NCBI GenBank assembly: GCA_022736605.1
Contig: DZDB01000005.1
Coordinates: forward strand, 1-35,104
DNA: 35,104 nt
Source of the DNA: Sideroxydans lithotrophicus
Lineage (GTDB): Bacteria > Pseudomonadota > Gammaproteobacteria > Burkholderiales > Sulfuriferulaceae
Direction of reading: 5' to 3'
Shown: positions 7,408 through 16,341 of the stretch, in pieces
Position numbering within the stretch: the stretch's first letter is position 1
How the letters are laid out: each line of letters opens with the position of its first letter
Notes under the pieces: generated by a model
Seen by the model: only the letters and a program-made list of their open reading frames with translations
Told to the model about the DNA's origin: nothing
Databases searched by the model: none
Translations under genes and position numbers: made by a program

Positions 7408-8731
7408 CCTGCCAGACAGCGTTGCGGCGTGGCTGACGCAGCACGTTGCGCCTGACAGCCGGATTGCGGTCGGCCTGAGTGGCGGCATGGATTCGGTTGT
7501 ATTGTTCGATGTGCTGGCGCAGCTCGCCGCCAACCACCGTATTCGATTATCCGCCGTCCACATCAACCACCGCATCAGCCCGCACGCCGATGCCTGGGCC
7601 GGTGCGTGTGCACAACTTTGCAGCGAACGGCGCATTCCACTCGAGATACGCACGGTCAATCTGGCCAACATTGCTGAGGTGGGACTCGAAGCCGCCGCAC
7701 GCAAGGCGCGTTATGCCGCATTTGCCGAGCTTGCAGTCGACTTTATCGCCCTCGCCCACCACCGCGACGACCAGGCTGAAACATTGCTGCTACAACTGTT
7801 GCGCGGCGCTGGGCCGAAAGGCCTGGCGGCGATGCCAACACTGCGTCAACCTGCCAGTGGCCCGGCACTGCTGCGACCGTTACTGGATCATGATCGCAGC
7901 GAAATCCAGGCGTGGGCCAACGCCCGGCAGTTACACTGGATAGACGACGAAAGCAACACAGACACGCGTCACGCACGCAATTTTTTACGCCACGACGTGT
8001 TGCCGCTGATCGCCACCCGCTACCCGGCCTGGCGCTCAACACTGGCGCGTAGCGCGCAAAACATGGCCGAAGCCACCGAACTGCTGGACACGCTGGCGGC
8101 CTCCGACGCCGCCGACGCAATGTTGCCGCGTCGCCTCGATTGCGCCCGGCTGGCAGCGCTCACGCCCCCCCGCGCACGCAATTTGCTGCGTTATTTTCTA
8201 TCCCGGCATGGCGTGCCGGGCGCCAGTCGCGAACGCCTGGCCGCGATGCTGGATCAACTCATCGCCGCGCGCAGCGATGCCGGAATCCTGCTTGAACACG
8301 CCGACTGGCAAATGCGCCGTTACCGGGGCTGGGTCTATCTGCTGCCCACCCCTATGCCCATCGCTGCCGGGCAACGCTGGCATTGGGATGCGTCTGCCCC
8401 CCTTGCACTACCCGAACTGGCGGGTCAATTGCAACTGTCAGCACACCGCGGCAACGGTTTGGCGGTGGCCAGACTGGTGGGCGCCAAACTCAATGTACGC
8501 GTACGCCAGGGCGGCGAATCGCTGCGCCCGGATTGCCTGCGGCCACGTCGCAGCCTGAAAAACCTGCTGCAGGAATCCGCCTTGCCACCATGGCAGCGCG
8601 ACCGGCTGCCGTTACTATTTTGCGGCGATACGCTGGTGTGGGTGCCCGGCATCGGCATTGAATGTGACTGGCAAGCGGCTGCAGACAACCCCGGCCTCGC
8701 ACCGCGATGGTTGCCGGATAACCCCGGCTAA
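7376..8731 (+). CDS. tilS: tRNA(Ile)-lysidine synthase TilS
   Basis: TilS of 451 residues. It uses ATP and lysine to convert C34 of the CAU tRNA-Ile to lysidine so that it reads AUA, an essential step. The N-type ATP pyrophosphatase loop SGGMDS is at 35-40, followed by HINHRISPHADAWA and the ALAHHRDDQAETLLLQLLRGAG core motif. A helical substrate-binding middle domain and a C-terminal domain (with VRQGGESLRPDCLRPRRSLKNL) complete the long form. No other ATG, GTG or TTG lies in frame before the PP-loop, so the start at 7376, inside accA, is the only sensible one. The overlap points to co-transcription with accA. Confidence 0.95.
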   Translation: MAASRKPSPNSLPDSVAAWLTQHVAPDSRIAVGLSGGMDSVVLFDVLAQLAANHRIRLSAVHINHRISPHADAWAGACAQLCSERRIPLEIRTVNLANIAEVGLEAAARKARYAAFAELAVDFIALAHHRDDQAETLLLQLLRGAGPKGLAAMPTLRQPASGPALLRPLLDHDRSEIQAWANARQLHWIDDESNTDTRHARNFLRHDVLPLIATRYPAWRSTLARSAQNMAEATELLDTLAASDAADAMLPRRLDCARLAALTPPRARNLLRYFLSRHGVPGASRERLAAMLDQLIAARSDAGILLEHADWQMRRYRGWVYLLPTPMPIAAGQRWHWDASAPLALPELAGQLQLSAHRGNGLAVARLVGAKLNVRVRQGGESLRPDCLRPRRSLKNLLQESALPPWQRDRLPLLFCGDTLVWVPGIGIECDWQAAADNPGLAPRWLPDNPG

Positions 8732-8743
8732 GCCTTTATTTTA
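8713..8743 (+). terminator. Weak hairpin at the end of tilS
   Basis: GCCGG (8713-8717) and CCGGC (8724-8728) form a 5-bp stem with a 6-nt loop that ends at the tilS stop codon. A T-rich stretch, CTTTATTTTAT, follows about 6 nt later. It is short and the T tract is displaced, so termination would be partial at best. Confidence 0.3.
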
Positions 8744-8813
8744 TGGGCATTTCGTGCTACTTTATGCGAGATTTTCAACCCTAAAAATCCTTTAAAACCC
8801 TTGGAGTCCCACT

Positions 8814-9239
8814 ATGGCTGTCGAACGTACCCTATCCATCATCAAACCCGACGCTGTCGCAAAAAATGTGATCGGCAAAATCTACCAGCGTTTTGAAGAC
8901 GCCGGCCTGAAAATCATCGCCGCCCGTATGATGCACCTGTCACGCGCTGAAGCTGAAGGTTTCTACGCGGTGCACCGCGAGCGCCCATTCTTCAAAGACC
9001 TGGTCGAATTCATGATTTCCGGTCCGGTCATGGTTCAAACCCTTGAAGGCGAAAATGCGATTGCCAAACACCGCGACCTGATGGGCGCGACCGACCCGAA
9101 AAAAGCCGCACCCGGCACCATCCGTGCCGATTTCGCCGACAGCATCGACGCCAACGCTGTACATGGCTCCGATGCAGCAGAAACTGCCGCTGTCGAAATC
9201 GCCTACTACTTCCCGGCGCTGAACATTTACTCGCGTTAA
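8814..9239 (+). CDS. ndk: Nucleoside diphosphate kinase
   Basis: Ndk of 141 residues, the usual length. It passes the terminal phosphate from ATP to other nucleoside diphosphates through a phosphohistidine. Seen are ERTLSIIKPDAV, ERPFFKDLVEFM, GPVMVQTLEGENA, GTIRADFA and the active-site loop NAVHGSD with catalytic H117. A GGAG Shine-Dalgarno site lies at 8803-8806. The 82-bp upstream gap is AT-rich; TGCTACTTT at 8755-8763 could be an extended -10, but I could not support a full promoter. It leads the conserved ndk-rlmN-pilW-rodZ-ispG run. Confidence 0.97.
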   Translation: MAVERTLSIIKPDAVAKNVIGKIYQRFEDAGLKIIAARMMHLSRAEAEGFYAVHRERPFFKDLVEFMISGPVMVQTLEGENAIAKHRDLMGATDPKKAAPGTIRADFADSIDANAVHGSDAAETAAVEIAYYFPALNIYSR

Positions 9240-9267
9240 TTTGTCACACGCGGTTTCCATCCCACCC

Positions 9268-10350
9268 ATGACCCCCAACCTGCTCGATTACGACCTGCCC
9301 GGCCTGACCGGCTACTTCGCCGAACTCGGCGAAAAGCCGTTTCGCGCCAAACAGGTGATGCGCTGGATGCATCATTTCGGCGCAGCGGATTTCGACGCCA
9401 TGAGCGACCTGGCGAAATCACTGCGCGAAAAGCTCAAGCAGGTTGCCCTCATCACGCCACCGAGCATGATGACCGAGCAGGCATCGAGCGACGGCACGCG
9501 CAAGTGGCTGCTCGACGCAGGCAATCAAAACGGGGTGGAAACCGTCTACATTCCAGACGGCACGCGCGGTACCCTGTGCGTGTCGTCGCAAGTTGGTTGC
9601 GCGCTCGAATGCACCTTCTGCTCGACCGGGCGACAGGGCTTCAACCGCAACCTCAGCGTCGCCGAAATCATCGGCCAGGTGTGGTACGCCAACCATGCCT
9701 TGGGGCGCGACCCGAAAGGCGAACGGGTGATTTCCAACGTGGTGATGATGGGCATGGGCGAGCCGCTGGCGAATTACGCCAACGTCGTCACCGCGCTCAA
9801 CATCATGCTCGACGACAACGCCTATGGCCTGTCGCGCCGCCGTGTCACTGTCAGCACCTCCGGCATCGTACCGGCGATGGACCGGTTGCGCGAAGACTGC
9901 CCGGTGGCGCTGGCGGTATCGCTGCACGCGCCCAACGACGCACTGCGCAACGAGATCGTGCCAATCAACCAGAAATACCCGCTGGCCGAATTGATGGCCG
10001 CGTGCCAGCGCTATCTGGAGCGCGCACCGCGCGACTTCATCACGTTTGAATACGTGATGCTCGACGGCGTCAACGACACACCCGCGCATGCCCGCCAGCT
10101 GATTGAACTGGTGCGCGAAGTGCCGTGCAAGTTCAACCTGATTCCATTCAACCCGTTTCCCAATTCCGGCTACCGCAGTTCGCGCTTTGATGCGATTCAT
10201 CGTTTTCGCGACCTGCTGGTGCAGGCGGGTCACGTTGTCACGACACGCAAAACGCGCGGCGAAGACATCGACGCAGCCTGCGGCCAGCTGGCCGGTCAGG
10301 TACAGGACAAAACCAAGCGGACCTTGCGCCGCATCGAGGTGATACGGTGA
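9268..10350 (+). CDS. rlmN: Dual-specificity 23S rRNA (A2503-C2)/tRNA (A37-C2) methyltransferase RlmN
   Basis: Radical-SAM methyltransferase of 360 residues with the chosen start. The iron-sulfur motif C-x3-C-x2-C is C111, C115 and C118. The two catalytic cysteines are C104 (GTLCVSSQVG) and C338 (DAACGQL), matching C118 and C355 of E. coli RlmN. GMGEPLANY and SLHAPND follow the family. The frame is open from a TTG at 9241, directly after the ndk stop, but the ATG at 9268 gives the family-like start TPNLLDYDLPGL. Neither has a good Shine-Dalgarno. The stop overlaps the GTG start of pilW. Confidence 0.95.
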   Translation: MTPNLLDYDLPGLTGYFAELGEKPFRAKQVMRWMHHFGAADFDAMSDLAKSLREKLKQVALITPPSMMTEQASSDGTRKWLLDAGNQNGVETVYIPDGTRGTLCVSSQVGCALECTFCSTGRQGFNRNLSVAEIIGQVWYANHALGRDPKGERVISNVVMMGMGEPLANYANVVTALNIMLDDNAYGLSRRRVTVSTSGIVPAMDRLREDCPVALAVSLHAPNDALRNEIVPINQKYPLAELMAACQRYLERAPRDFITFEYVMLDGVNDTPAHARQLIELVREVPCKFNLIPFNPFPNSGYRSSRFDAIHRFRDLLVQAGHVVTTRKTRGEDIDAACGQLAGQVQDKTKRTLRRIEVIR

Positions 10351-11129
10351 AAAAAATCGGTTTTCTGCTCGCTATGCTGGTGCTGTCAGGCTGCGCCCAA
10401 AATCCCGGCAACCAGGCTGCGCCTGCGACGCAGCAAACGTCCACAGCCAACAGCAGCGATGAAACCAATCGTGCACGCATACACACCGAACTGGCGGCGG
10501 ATTACTTCACCCGCACCCAGTATTCGGTCGCGCTGGAAGAACTGCGCGAGGCGCTGTCGTCGGACAACCGCTATGCCCCGGCCTATAACATGATGGGGCT
10601 GGTATACATGGAACTGAAAGAGGATAAACCAGCGGAAAGCAATTTTTTGCGCGCCATCGCGCTGGCACCTGGCGAATCCGAAACACACAATAACTATGGC
10701 TGGTTTCTGTGCACACGCAATCGCATCCCGGAAGCGCTGACCCAATTCAATATCGCGTTGGCCAATCCGCTTTATCCTTCACCTGAGCGTGCGCTGACCA
10801 ACGCGGGAATCTGTTCGCTCAAAGCCAATAATATAAGTGCTGCACAAGCTTATTTCGAACGCGCGCTGAAACGCCAGCCAAACCAGCCACAAGCGCTATC
10901 GCAACTGGCTACGCTGTATTACCAGCAGGGCCGCTATACGGAAGCAAAGACCTTGCTGGCGCGGTATTTTGAAGTGAGCCCGCCGACTGCCGCAACGCTC
11001 TGGCTCGGTGTGCGCCTGGCACGCCAGACCGGTGACCGCGATGACGAAGCCAGCTATGGGTTTCAAATGCGCAAGCGCTTTGCCGATGCGCCTGAAACCC
11101 GTCTGCTGCTGAATGGGCAATACCAATGA
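10347..11129 (+). CDS. pilW: Type IV pilus biogenesis/stability lipoprotein PilW (PilF)
   Basis: TPR lipoprotein of 260 residues. PilW/PilF is the outer-membrane pilotin needed for assembly or stability of the PilQ secretin. The signal peptide ends in lipobox L-S-G-C with C16. TPR-like helices run from about residue 45 to 235 (for example AADYFTRTQYSVALEEL, APAYNMMGLVYMEL, SETHNNYGWFL and QALSQLATLYYQQGRY). The start is GTG at 10347, overlapping the rlmN stop as GTGA, with GAGGTGA just upstream as Shine-Dalgarno. The position between rlmN and rodZ is the conserved one. Its presence suggests that type IV pili are encoded elsewhere. Confidence 0.92.
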   Translation: MKKIGFLLAMLVLSGCAQNPGNQAAPATQQTSTANSSDETNRARIHTELAADYFTRTQYSVALEELREALSSDNRYAPAYNMMGLVYMELKEDKPAESNFLRAIALAPGESETHNNYGWFLCTRNRIPEALTQFNIALANPLYPSPERALTNAGICSLKANNISAAQAYFERALKRQPNQPQALSQLATLYYQQGRYTEAKTLLARYFEVSPPTAATLWLGVRLARQTGDRDDEASYGFQMRKRFADAPETRLLLNGQYQ

Positions 11130-11929
11130 GTGACGCCAGCCTGTCCGTCGGCGCCCAGCTGGCTCACGCGCGCAAAACGCAAAGCTTGAGCGTGGCCGAT
11201 GTCGCCAACCGCCTCAAGCTCACGCCAAAACAGATTGATTCAATTGAAAGCGATCAGTTTGACAGCCTCGGCCCGGTGTTCAGTCGCGGCTTTGTGCGCA
11301 ACTATGCACGATTGCTCCAGCTTGATGACCAGCAGCTACTGGCTGCCATGCAAACACCCAAGGCAGCCGCTGATGACCTCACCATCCGCGACGAGCACAT
11401 CACCATTTCACGCAGCCTGTCGCAATACTGGCTCAAGCTGATCGGCGCAGTGATCATCGTCGTCATTGCCCTGACACTCGGTGTTTATCAGTGGCTACGT
11501 AACGCGCCAACCCAAACTGTAGCGGCGCCTGCGCCAACAATGCCCGCCCCCGCCACAGCGCCCGTGGTCGCAAGCACGCCCGCAGCGCCGCTTGCTCCAG
11601 TCATGGCACCGGTTGTTTCGACACCCCCGACGCCCGCAGCAACACCAACCGGCAGTATCGCCGCACCCGCCAGCCCAACCGCTGCGGGGGGCAACGCCAC
11701 ATTGGATCTGCGTTTCGCCAAGGATGCTTGGGTCGAAATCACCGATGCTGACAAAAAACGCATCGTGTCGCGCCTGTATCACGCAGGCGAGACCGCCCAA
11801 TTCACCGGCCAACCGCCATTTAACGCCGTCATCGGCAATGCAGCCAACGTCAGCTTGAGCTACAACGGCAAACCGGTTGACCTCACCGCGCACACCAAAG
11901 TCAGCGTGGCGCGCCTGACCATTGAGTAA
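11126..11929 (+). CDS. rodZ: RodZ-like cytoskeletal/HTH membrane protein
   Basis: Protein of 267 residues with RodZ architecture: a cytoplasmic helix-turn-helix (about 8-75, with VADVANRLKLTPKQIDSIE and GFVRNYARLLQLD), one membrane helix (about 103-123), a Pro/Ala/Thr-rich periplasmic linker (about 126-190) and a beta-rich DUF4115 domain (about 190-265, with WVEITDADKKRIVSRLYHAG). RodZ links MreB filaments to the elongasome and cell shape. The length is shorter than E. coli RodZ (337), mainly in the linker. Its ATG overlaps the pilW stop as ATGA. Identity rests on architecture and on the conserved place before ispG. Confidence 0.88.
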   Translation: MSDASLSVGAQLAHARKTQSLSVADVANRLKLTPKQIDSIESDQFDSLGPVFSRGFVRNYARLLQLDDQQLLAAMQTPKAAADDLTIRDEHITISRSLSQYWLKLIGAVIIVVIALTLGVYQWLRNAPTQTVAAPAPTMPAPATAPVVASTPAAPLAPVMAPVVSTPPTPAATPTGSIAAPASPTAAGGNATLDLRFAKDAWVEITDADKKRIVSRLYHAGETAQFTGQPPFNAVIGNAANVSLSYNGKPVDLTAHTKVSVARLTIE

Positions 11930-11934
11930 CTGCC

Positions 11935-13203
11935 ATGTTTGAATTCCACATCCCGCGCCACAGCACACGCAAAGTCATGATCGGCAGCATCGCCGTCGGT
12001 GGCGATGCGCCCATCGTCGTGCAATCGATGACCAACACCGACACCGCCGATATCGCCGCCACTGCCGAACAGGTTTATGCGTTGTGGCGTGCCGGTTCCG
12101 AGCTGGTGCGCATCACCGTCAACACGCTCGAGGCAGCCGAAGCGGTGCCACGCATCCGCGATTTATTGGCTCAGCGCGGCTGCGATGTGCCACTGATCGG
12201 TGATTTTCACTTTAACGGCCACAAACTGCTGGCGAGTGTGCCGACCTGCGCCGAAGCGTTGGGCAAATACCGCATCAACCCGGGCAACGTCGGCAAAGGC
12301 AGCAAGCGCGACGAACAGTACGCCGCGATGATCGAAACCGCCTGCCGTTATAACAAACCGGTACGCATCGGCGTCAACTGGGGCAGCCTCGATCAGGCGC
12401 TGCTGGCGCGCATGATGGACGATAATGCCCGACTGGCCGACCCACGCGCGCCGGAATGGGTGATGCGCGAAGCGCTGATTACCTCGGCGCTGGAATCCGC
12501 CCGCAAGGCCGAAGAAATCGGCCTGCCCGGCGACCGCATCATTCTGTCGTGCAAATTATCCGGCGTGCAGGACTTGATCAGTACCTACCGCGAACTCGCC
12601 ACGCGCAGCGATTACCCGCTGCACCTCGGCCTGACCGAAGCAGGCATGGGCTCCAAAGGCATCGTTGCCTCGACCGCTGCGTTGTCGGTGCTGCTGCAGG
12701 AAGGCATCGGCGACACCATCCGCATCTCGTTGACGCCGGAACCCGACGGCGACCGCTGCCAGGAGGTCGTGGTTGGCCAGGAAATCCTGCAAACCATGGG
12801 ACTACGCTCGTTCACCCCAATGGTCGTCGCGTGCCCCGGTTGCGGGCGCACCACCAGCACCGTGTTCCAGCATCTGGCGCAGGATATTCAACGCTATCTG
12901 CGCGACCAGATGCCGGTGTGGCGCAAGCATTACCCCGGCGTCGAAGACATGCGCGTGGCAGTGATGGGCTGCGTGGTCAACGGGCCGGGCGAATCGAAAC
13001 ACGCCAACATCGGCATTTCGCTGCCTGGCACCGGCGAAGTACCGGTTGCGCCGGTGTACGTCGATGGCAGCAAAACCGTGACGCTCAAAGGCGACCACAT
13101 TGCCGAAGAATTCCAGCAGATCGTGGAAACCTACGTGCGCAGCCATTACGCCGCAGGCCAGCCGCTGCACCAGGCTAAAACCATCCCGATCACTGTTGTA
13201 TAA
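11935..13203 (+). CDS. ispG: 4-hydroxy-3-methylbut-2-enyl diphosphate synthase IspG
   Basis: IspG (GcpE) of 422 residues. It reduces methylerythritol cyclodiphosphate to HMBPP in the MEP isoprenoid pathway, using a 4Fe-4S cluster. The N-terminal TIM barrel includes VQSMTNTDTAD, ELVRITVNT, PLIGDFHFNGH and RINPGNVGKG. The cluster ligands are C300 and C303 (CPGCGRTTS), C346 and E353 (GCVVNGPGES). The length is larger than the E. coli protein (372), as is common in beta-proteobacteria, with insertions around the middle. It starts 5 bp after the rodZ stop and has no strong Shine-Dalgarno, so coupling is likely. Confidence 0.97.
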   Translation: MFEFHIPRHSTRKVMIGSIAVGGDAPIVVQSMTNTDTADIAATAEQVYALWRAGSELVRITVNTLEAAEAVPRIRDLLAQRGCDVPLIGDFHFNGHKLLASVPTCAEALGKYRINPGNVGKGSKRDEQYAAMIETACRYNKPVRIGVNWGSLDQALLARMMDDNARLADPRAPEWVMREALITSALESARKAEEIGLPGDRIILSCKLSGVQDLISTYRELATRSDYPLHLGLTEAGMGSKGIVASTAALSVLLQEGIGDTIRISLTPEPDGDRCQEVVVGQEILQTMGLRSFTPMVVACPGCGRTTSTVFQHLAQDIQRYLRDQMPVWRKHYPGVEDMRVAVMGCVVNGPGESKHANIGISLPGTGEVPVAPVYVDGSKTVTLKGDHIAEEFQQIVETYVRSHYAAGQPLHQAKTIPITVV

Positions 13204-13238
13204 ACCCGGCCTACCTTGGCTCTCTAAACGATAGATTC

Positions 13239-14504
13239 ATGAGCACTCCTCTCCAGGCCATTCGTGGCATGAACGACATCCTGCCTGAGCACAGCCCACG
13301 CTGGCAGCACTTTGAAAGCGTGGTGCGCGACTGGCTCGCCGCCTATGGCTACCACGAAATCCGCACGCCTATCGTCGAGCAGACCGCGCTGTTCAAACGC
13401 GCCATCGGCGAGGTAACAGATATCGTCGAAAAGGAAATGTATGCATTCGAAGACGCGCTCAACGGCGAACAGCTGGCGCTGCGTCCGGAAGGCACCGCCG
13501 CCTGCGTGCGCGCGGTGATCCAGCACAATCTGCTGTACAACGCGCCGCAGCGGCTGTGGTACGCCGGGCCGATGTTCCGCCACGAACGCCCGCAAAAAGG
13601 CCGCTACCGCCAGTTTCACCAGGTCGGTGTCGAGTCACTTGGCTATGCCGGTCCGGACATGGACGTCGAGCACATCGTCATGACCGCCGACTTATGGCGG
13701 CGCCTGGGCCTGACCGACATCACGCTCGAACTCAATACCCTGGGCAGCAGCGAATCACGCGCGCGCTACCGTACCCGCCTGATCGCCTATTTTGAAGCAC
13801 AGCCAGACCTGCTGGACGAGGACGCCAAGCGCCGCCTGCACAGCAATCCGCTGCGTATTCTCGACAGCAAGAATCCCGCCATGCAGGCGCTGATTGACGC
13901 CGCGCCGCGCCTGCTTGATGACCTCGACGAAGATTCCATCGCGCACTTCGACGGCGTGCAAAGCCTGCTGCGCGCCAATGGCATCGACTACCGCATCAAC
14001 CCACGGCTGGTACGCGGGCTGGATTATTACAACTACACCGTGTTCGAGTGGGTCACCGACAAACTCGGCGCGCAGGGCACGGTGTGCGCCGGTGGTCGCT
14101 ATGACAGCCTGATCGGGCAAATCGGTGGCAAACCCGCACCGGCATGCGGCTACGCGATGGGCGTCGAGCGCCTGTTGGCGCTACTGGACGAGGCAGGCAT
14201 TGCTACACCAGACACCGCCCCCGCCGCCTATATCGTGCACCAGGGCGATGCCGCCACGCCGTTCGCCTGGCAGGTCGCGCGTGCGCTGCGCGAAGCGGGC
14301 TTGGCGGCAGTGCTACACTGCGGCGGCGGCAGCTTTAAATCGCAGATGAAAAAAGCCGACGCCAGCGGCGCACACTATGCGCTCATCATCGGCGACGACG
14401 AAGCCGCCGCCGGGCACATCAGCCTGAAACCCCTGCGTGAAGCCGCCGAACAGGCGCATTGCAGTACCGCACAACTCATTGACCTTTTGAAAGCAAGGAA
14501 ATAA
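13239..14504 (+). CDS. hisS: Histidyl-tRNA synthetase
   Basis: Class II HisRS of 421 residues, the normal length. It attaches histidine to tRNA-His. Class II motif 1 is around EIRTPIVEQTALFKR. Motif 2 is in MFRHERPQKGRYRQFHQ, and motif 3 is GYAMGVERLLALL. The HisRS-specific peptide LVRGLDYYNYTVFEW and the glycine-rich CAGGRYDSLI are present. The anticodon-binding domain (about 325-420) follows. Upstream is a 35-bp gap after ispG with no promoter seen. The regulatory paralogue hisZ lies about 10 kb downstream. Confidence 0.97.
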   Translation: MSTPLQAIRGMNDILPEHSPRWQHFESVVRDWLAAYGYHEIRTPIVEQTALFKRAIGEVTDIVEKEMYAFEDALNGEQLALRPEGTAACVRAVIQHNLLYNAPQRLWYAGPMFRHERPQKGRYRQFHQVGVESLGYAGPDMDVEHIVMTADLWRRLGLTDITLELNTLGSSESRARYRTRLIAYFEAQPDLLDEDAKRRLHSNPLRILDSKNPAMQALIDAAPRLLDDLDEDSIAHFDGVQSLLRANGIDYRINPRLVRGLDYYNYTVFEWVTDKLGAQGTVCAGGRYDSLIGQIGGKPAPACGYAMGVERLLALLDEAGIATPDTAPAAYIVHQGDAATPFAWQVARALREAGLAAVLHCGGGSFKSQMKKADASGAHYALIIGDDEAAAGHISLKPLREAAEQAHCSTAQLIDLLKARK

Positions 14505-14509
14505 TCCGC

Positions 14510-15148
14510 ATGGCCTATGATCTGGAAGAGCAGGAAAAGCTCGACGCCCTAAAAGACGCCTGGAACCGTTACGGCAACCTCGCCGTCGGCGCGCTGGCAA
14601 TCCTGGTGATTGGTTTTGCCGGCATGCAATGGTGGAATTATTACCAGCACAAACAATCCGCTGAAGCGGCCAGCCTGTTTGGCACGCTGCAAACTGCGCA
14701 ACAGTCCAACCAGCCCAAGCTGGTCAAAGACACCGCCGCCGCGCTCATTGACAAGTATGCAGGCACCGCCTATGCCGCGCGCGCCGCGCTGATCTCGGCC
14801 AGCAGCAACAGCCAGGCAGGCGATCTCACCAGCGCCCAGGCGCAGTTACAGTGGGTGCTCGACCACAGCAGGGAAAATGGCATGAAACAATTGGCCAGCC
14901 TGCGTTTGGCAGCCTTGCTGATCGAGCAGAAAAAGCCCGCAGACGCGATCAAGCTGCTCGATGCGCCGCACGATGAAGCCTTTGCTGCGCGCTTTGCCGA
15001 TCTCAAGGGCGACGCGCTGATGCAACAGAACCAGCCTGCGCAGGCGCGCGCCAGCTACACCATTGCGCTGGAAAAACTGGACGCACAAAGCCCGTTCCGC
15101 AAATACATCGAAGTCAAACTCGACGCCCTCGGTGGAGAAACCAAATGA
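14510..15148 (+). CDS. yfgM: YfgM-family tetratricopeptide membrane protein
   Basis: Protein of 212 residues. A short cytoplasmic segment begins AYDLEEQEKLDALKDAW, typical of the YfgM/TPR_21 family. One membrane helix (about 24-43) and a periplasmic TPR-like domain (about 50-205) with many Ala and Gln follow. In E. coli YfgM binds the SecYEG translocon and PpiD and supports periplasmic chaperone networks. Placement between hisS and bamB is conserved in gamma- and betaproteobacteria. It starts 5 bp after the hisS stop and overlaps bamB as ATGA, so it is probably co-translated with both. Confidence 0.88.
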   Translation: MAYDLEEQEKLDALKDAWNRYGNLAVGALAILVIGFAGMQWWNYYQHKQSAEAASLFGTLQTAQQSNQPKLVKDTAAALIDKYAGTAYAARAALISASSNSQAGDLTSAQAQLQWVLDHSRENGMKQLASLRLAALLIEQKKPADAIKLLDAPHDEAFAARFADLKGDALMQQNQPAQARASYTIALEKLDAQSPFRKYIEVKLDALGGETK

Positions 15149-16308
15149 GCCCACTATACCGCCTGTCATCCGTGTTGCTGGTCGCCAGTCTGGCGGGCTG
15201 TTCCAGCCTGCCCAGCGTGAATCCGATGAACTGGTTTGGCAGCGCGGGCACTGAAAAACCCGCCGCGCTGACCGAGTTCAAACCACGTGTCAGCGTCAAA
15301 ACCGGCTGGCAGGCAAAAGTCGGCGCGGCGCAGGGCTATGCTTTCGCGCCTGCATTCACTGACAAACGGATTTTCGCCACCGGCCATGATGGTCAGCTAC
15401 ATCAATTCAATGCCGCAACCGGTGCCAGCAGCGGGCAGAGCAGCGTCGGCAGCAAACTGTCTGCGGGTGTGGCTGCGGGCGATGACATTGAAGTGGTCGG
15501 CACACTCAAAGGCCAGCTGCTGGCCTTTGATGGCAGCGGTAAAGCGTTGTGGAAAATCCAGTTGTCGAGCGAAGTGCTGGGCGTGCCGCAAGTTGTCAGC
15601 GGCATCGTCATCGCACGCACAGCAGACGGCCATATCTACGCACTGGACGCCAAAGACGGCAGCCAAAAATGGATGTACGAACGCAGCCTGCCAGCCTTGT
15701 CGCTACGCAGCCAGGCCGGACTGCTGGTGACCCGGGGTGGCGTATTTGCCGGATTCGCGGGCGGCAAACTGGTGGCGCTGGCGCTCGATAACGGCACACT
15801 GGGCTGGGAGGCCAACGTTGCTGTACCAAAAGGCGCATCCGAGATCGAGCGTATCGCCGACATCACCAGCACACCGGTTGCAGACGGCTCACAGGTATGT
15901 GCTACCGCCTATCAGGGACGCGTGGCGTGTTTTGATTTACGCAGTGGCAATCTGCTCTGGTCGCGGGACATTTCCAGCACTGCCGGACTGGCGATCGACG
16001 ACAACAATGTGTATGTCACCGACACCCGGGACGCCGTGATCGCGCTGGAAAAAACCTCTGGCCGCAGCGTATGGAAACAGGACACACTGCGCGCGCGTCA
16101 CCTCACCGCGCCGGCCCGGGTCGGCAATTATCTGGCGGTCGGCGATCTGCAAGGTTACGTGCATTTACTCGCACTTGACGACGGCAGCTTTGCCGGTCGC
16201 GCCGCCACCGATGGCTCGCCCATCATCAGCACGCCACAGGCTCATAACGGCGGCCTGCTGGTACAAACGGCCAATGGCGGCGTTTACGCGTTGACATTGC
16301 AGCCCTAA
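15145..16308 (+). CDS. bamB: Outer membrane assembly lipoprotein BamB
   Basis: BamB of 387 residues, an outer-membrane lipoprotein of the BAM complex that inserts beta-barrel proteins. The signal peptide ends in lipobox L-A-G-C, with C19 lipidated. PQQ-like blades of an eight-bladed propeller follow, seen as recurring Leu/Ala-Asp-x-x-x-G units (IYALDAKDGSQKW, LVALALDNGTLGWEA, VACFDLRSGNLLWSRD, VIALEKTSGRSVWKQD, VHLLALDDGSFAGR). The start overlaps yfgM by 4 nt. Location upstream of der is conserved. A perfect TTGACA lies inside the last codons (16291-16296), but no matching -10 was found. Confidence 0.95.
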   Translation: MSPLYRLSSVLLVASLAGCSSLPSVNPMNWFGSAGTEKPAALTEFKPRVSVKTGWQAKVGAAQGYAFAPAFTDKRIFATGHDGQLHQFNAATGASSGQSSVGSKLSAGVAAGDDIEVVGTLKGQLLAFDGSGKALWKIQLSSEVLGVPQVVSGIVIARTADGHIYALDAKDGSQKWMYERSLPALSLRSQAGLLVTRGGVFAGFAGGKLVALALDNGTLGWEANVAVPKGASEIERIADITSTPVADGSQVCATAYQGRVACFDLRSGNLLWSRDISSTAGLAIDDNNVYVTDTRDAVIALEKTSGRSVWKQDTLRARHLTAPARVGNYLAVGDLQGYVHLLALDDGSFAGRAATDGSPIISTPQAHNGGLLVQTANGGVYALTLQP

Positions 16309-16314
16309 TTTTTA

Positions 16315-16330
16315 GCCAGACTGGTCTGGC
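16315..16330. repeat. Inverted repeat between bamB and der
   Basis: GCCAGAC (16315-16321) and GTCTGGC (16324-16330) are perfect complements around a central TG. There is no T tract, so it is unlikely to be a terminator on the plus strand. It fills most of the short gap and ends 11 bp before the der ATG, where it could form an mRNA hairpin covering the initiation region or be a protein site. Confidence 0.55.
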
Positions 16331-16341
16331 GGTTACTTATC

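Noticed and set aside
8713..8743. A full intrinsic terminator after tilS
   Set aside because: The stem is only 5 bp and the T tract is displaced, so it is listed only as a weak hairpin.
9418..10233. A 271-codon minus-strand open frame over rlmN, and similar long ones at 630-1427 and 16924-17739
   Set aside because: All mirror conserved plus-strand genes and arise from strong codon bias. None contains a recognisable domain.
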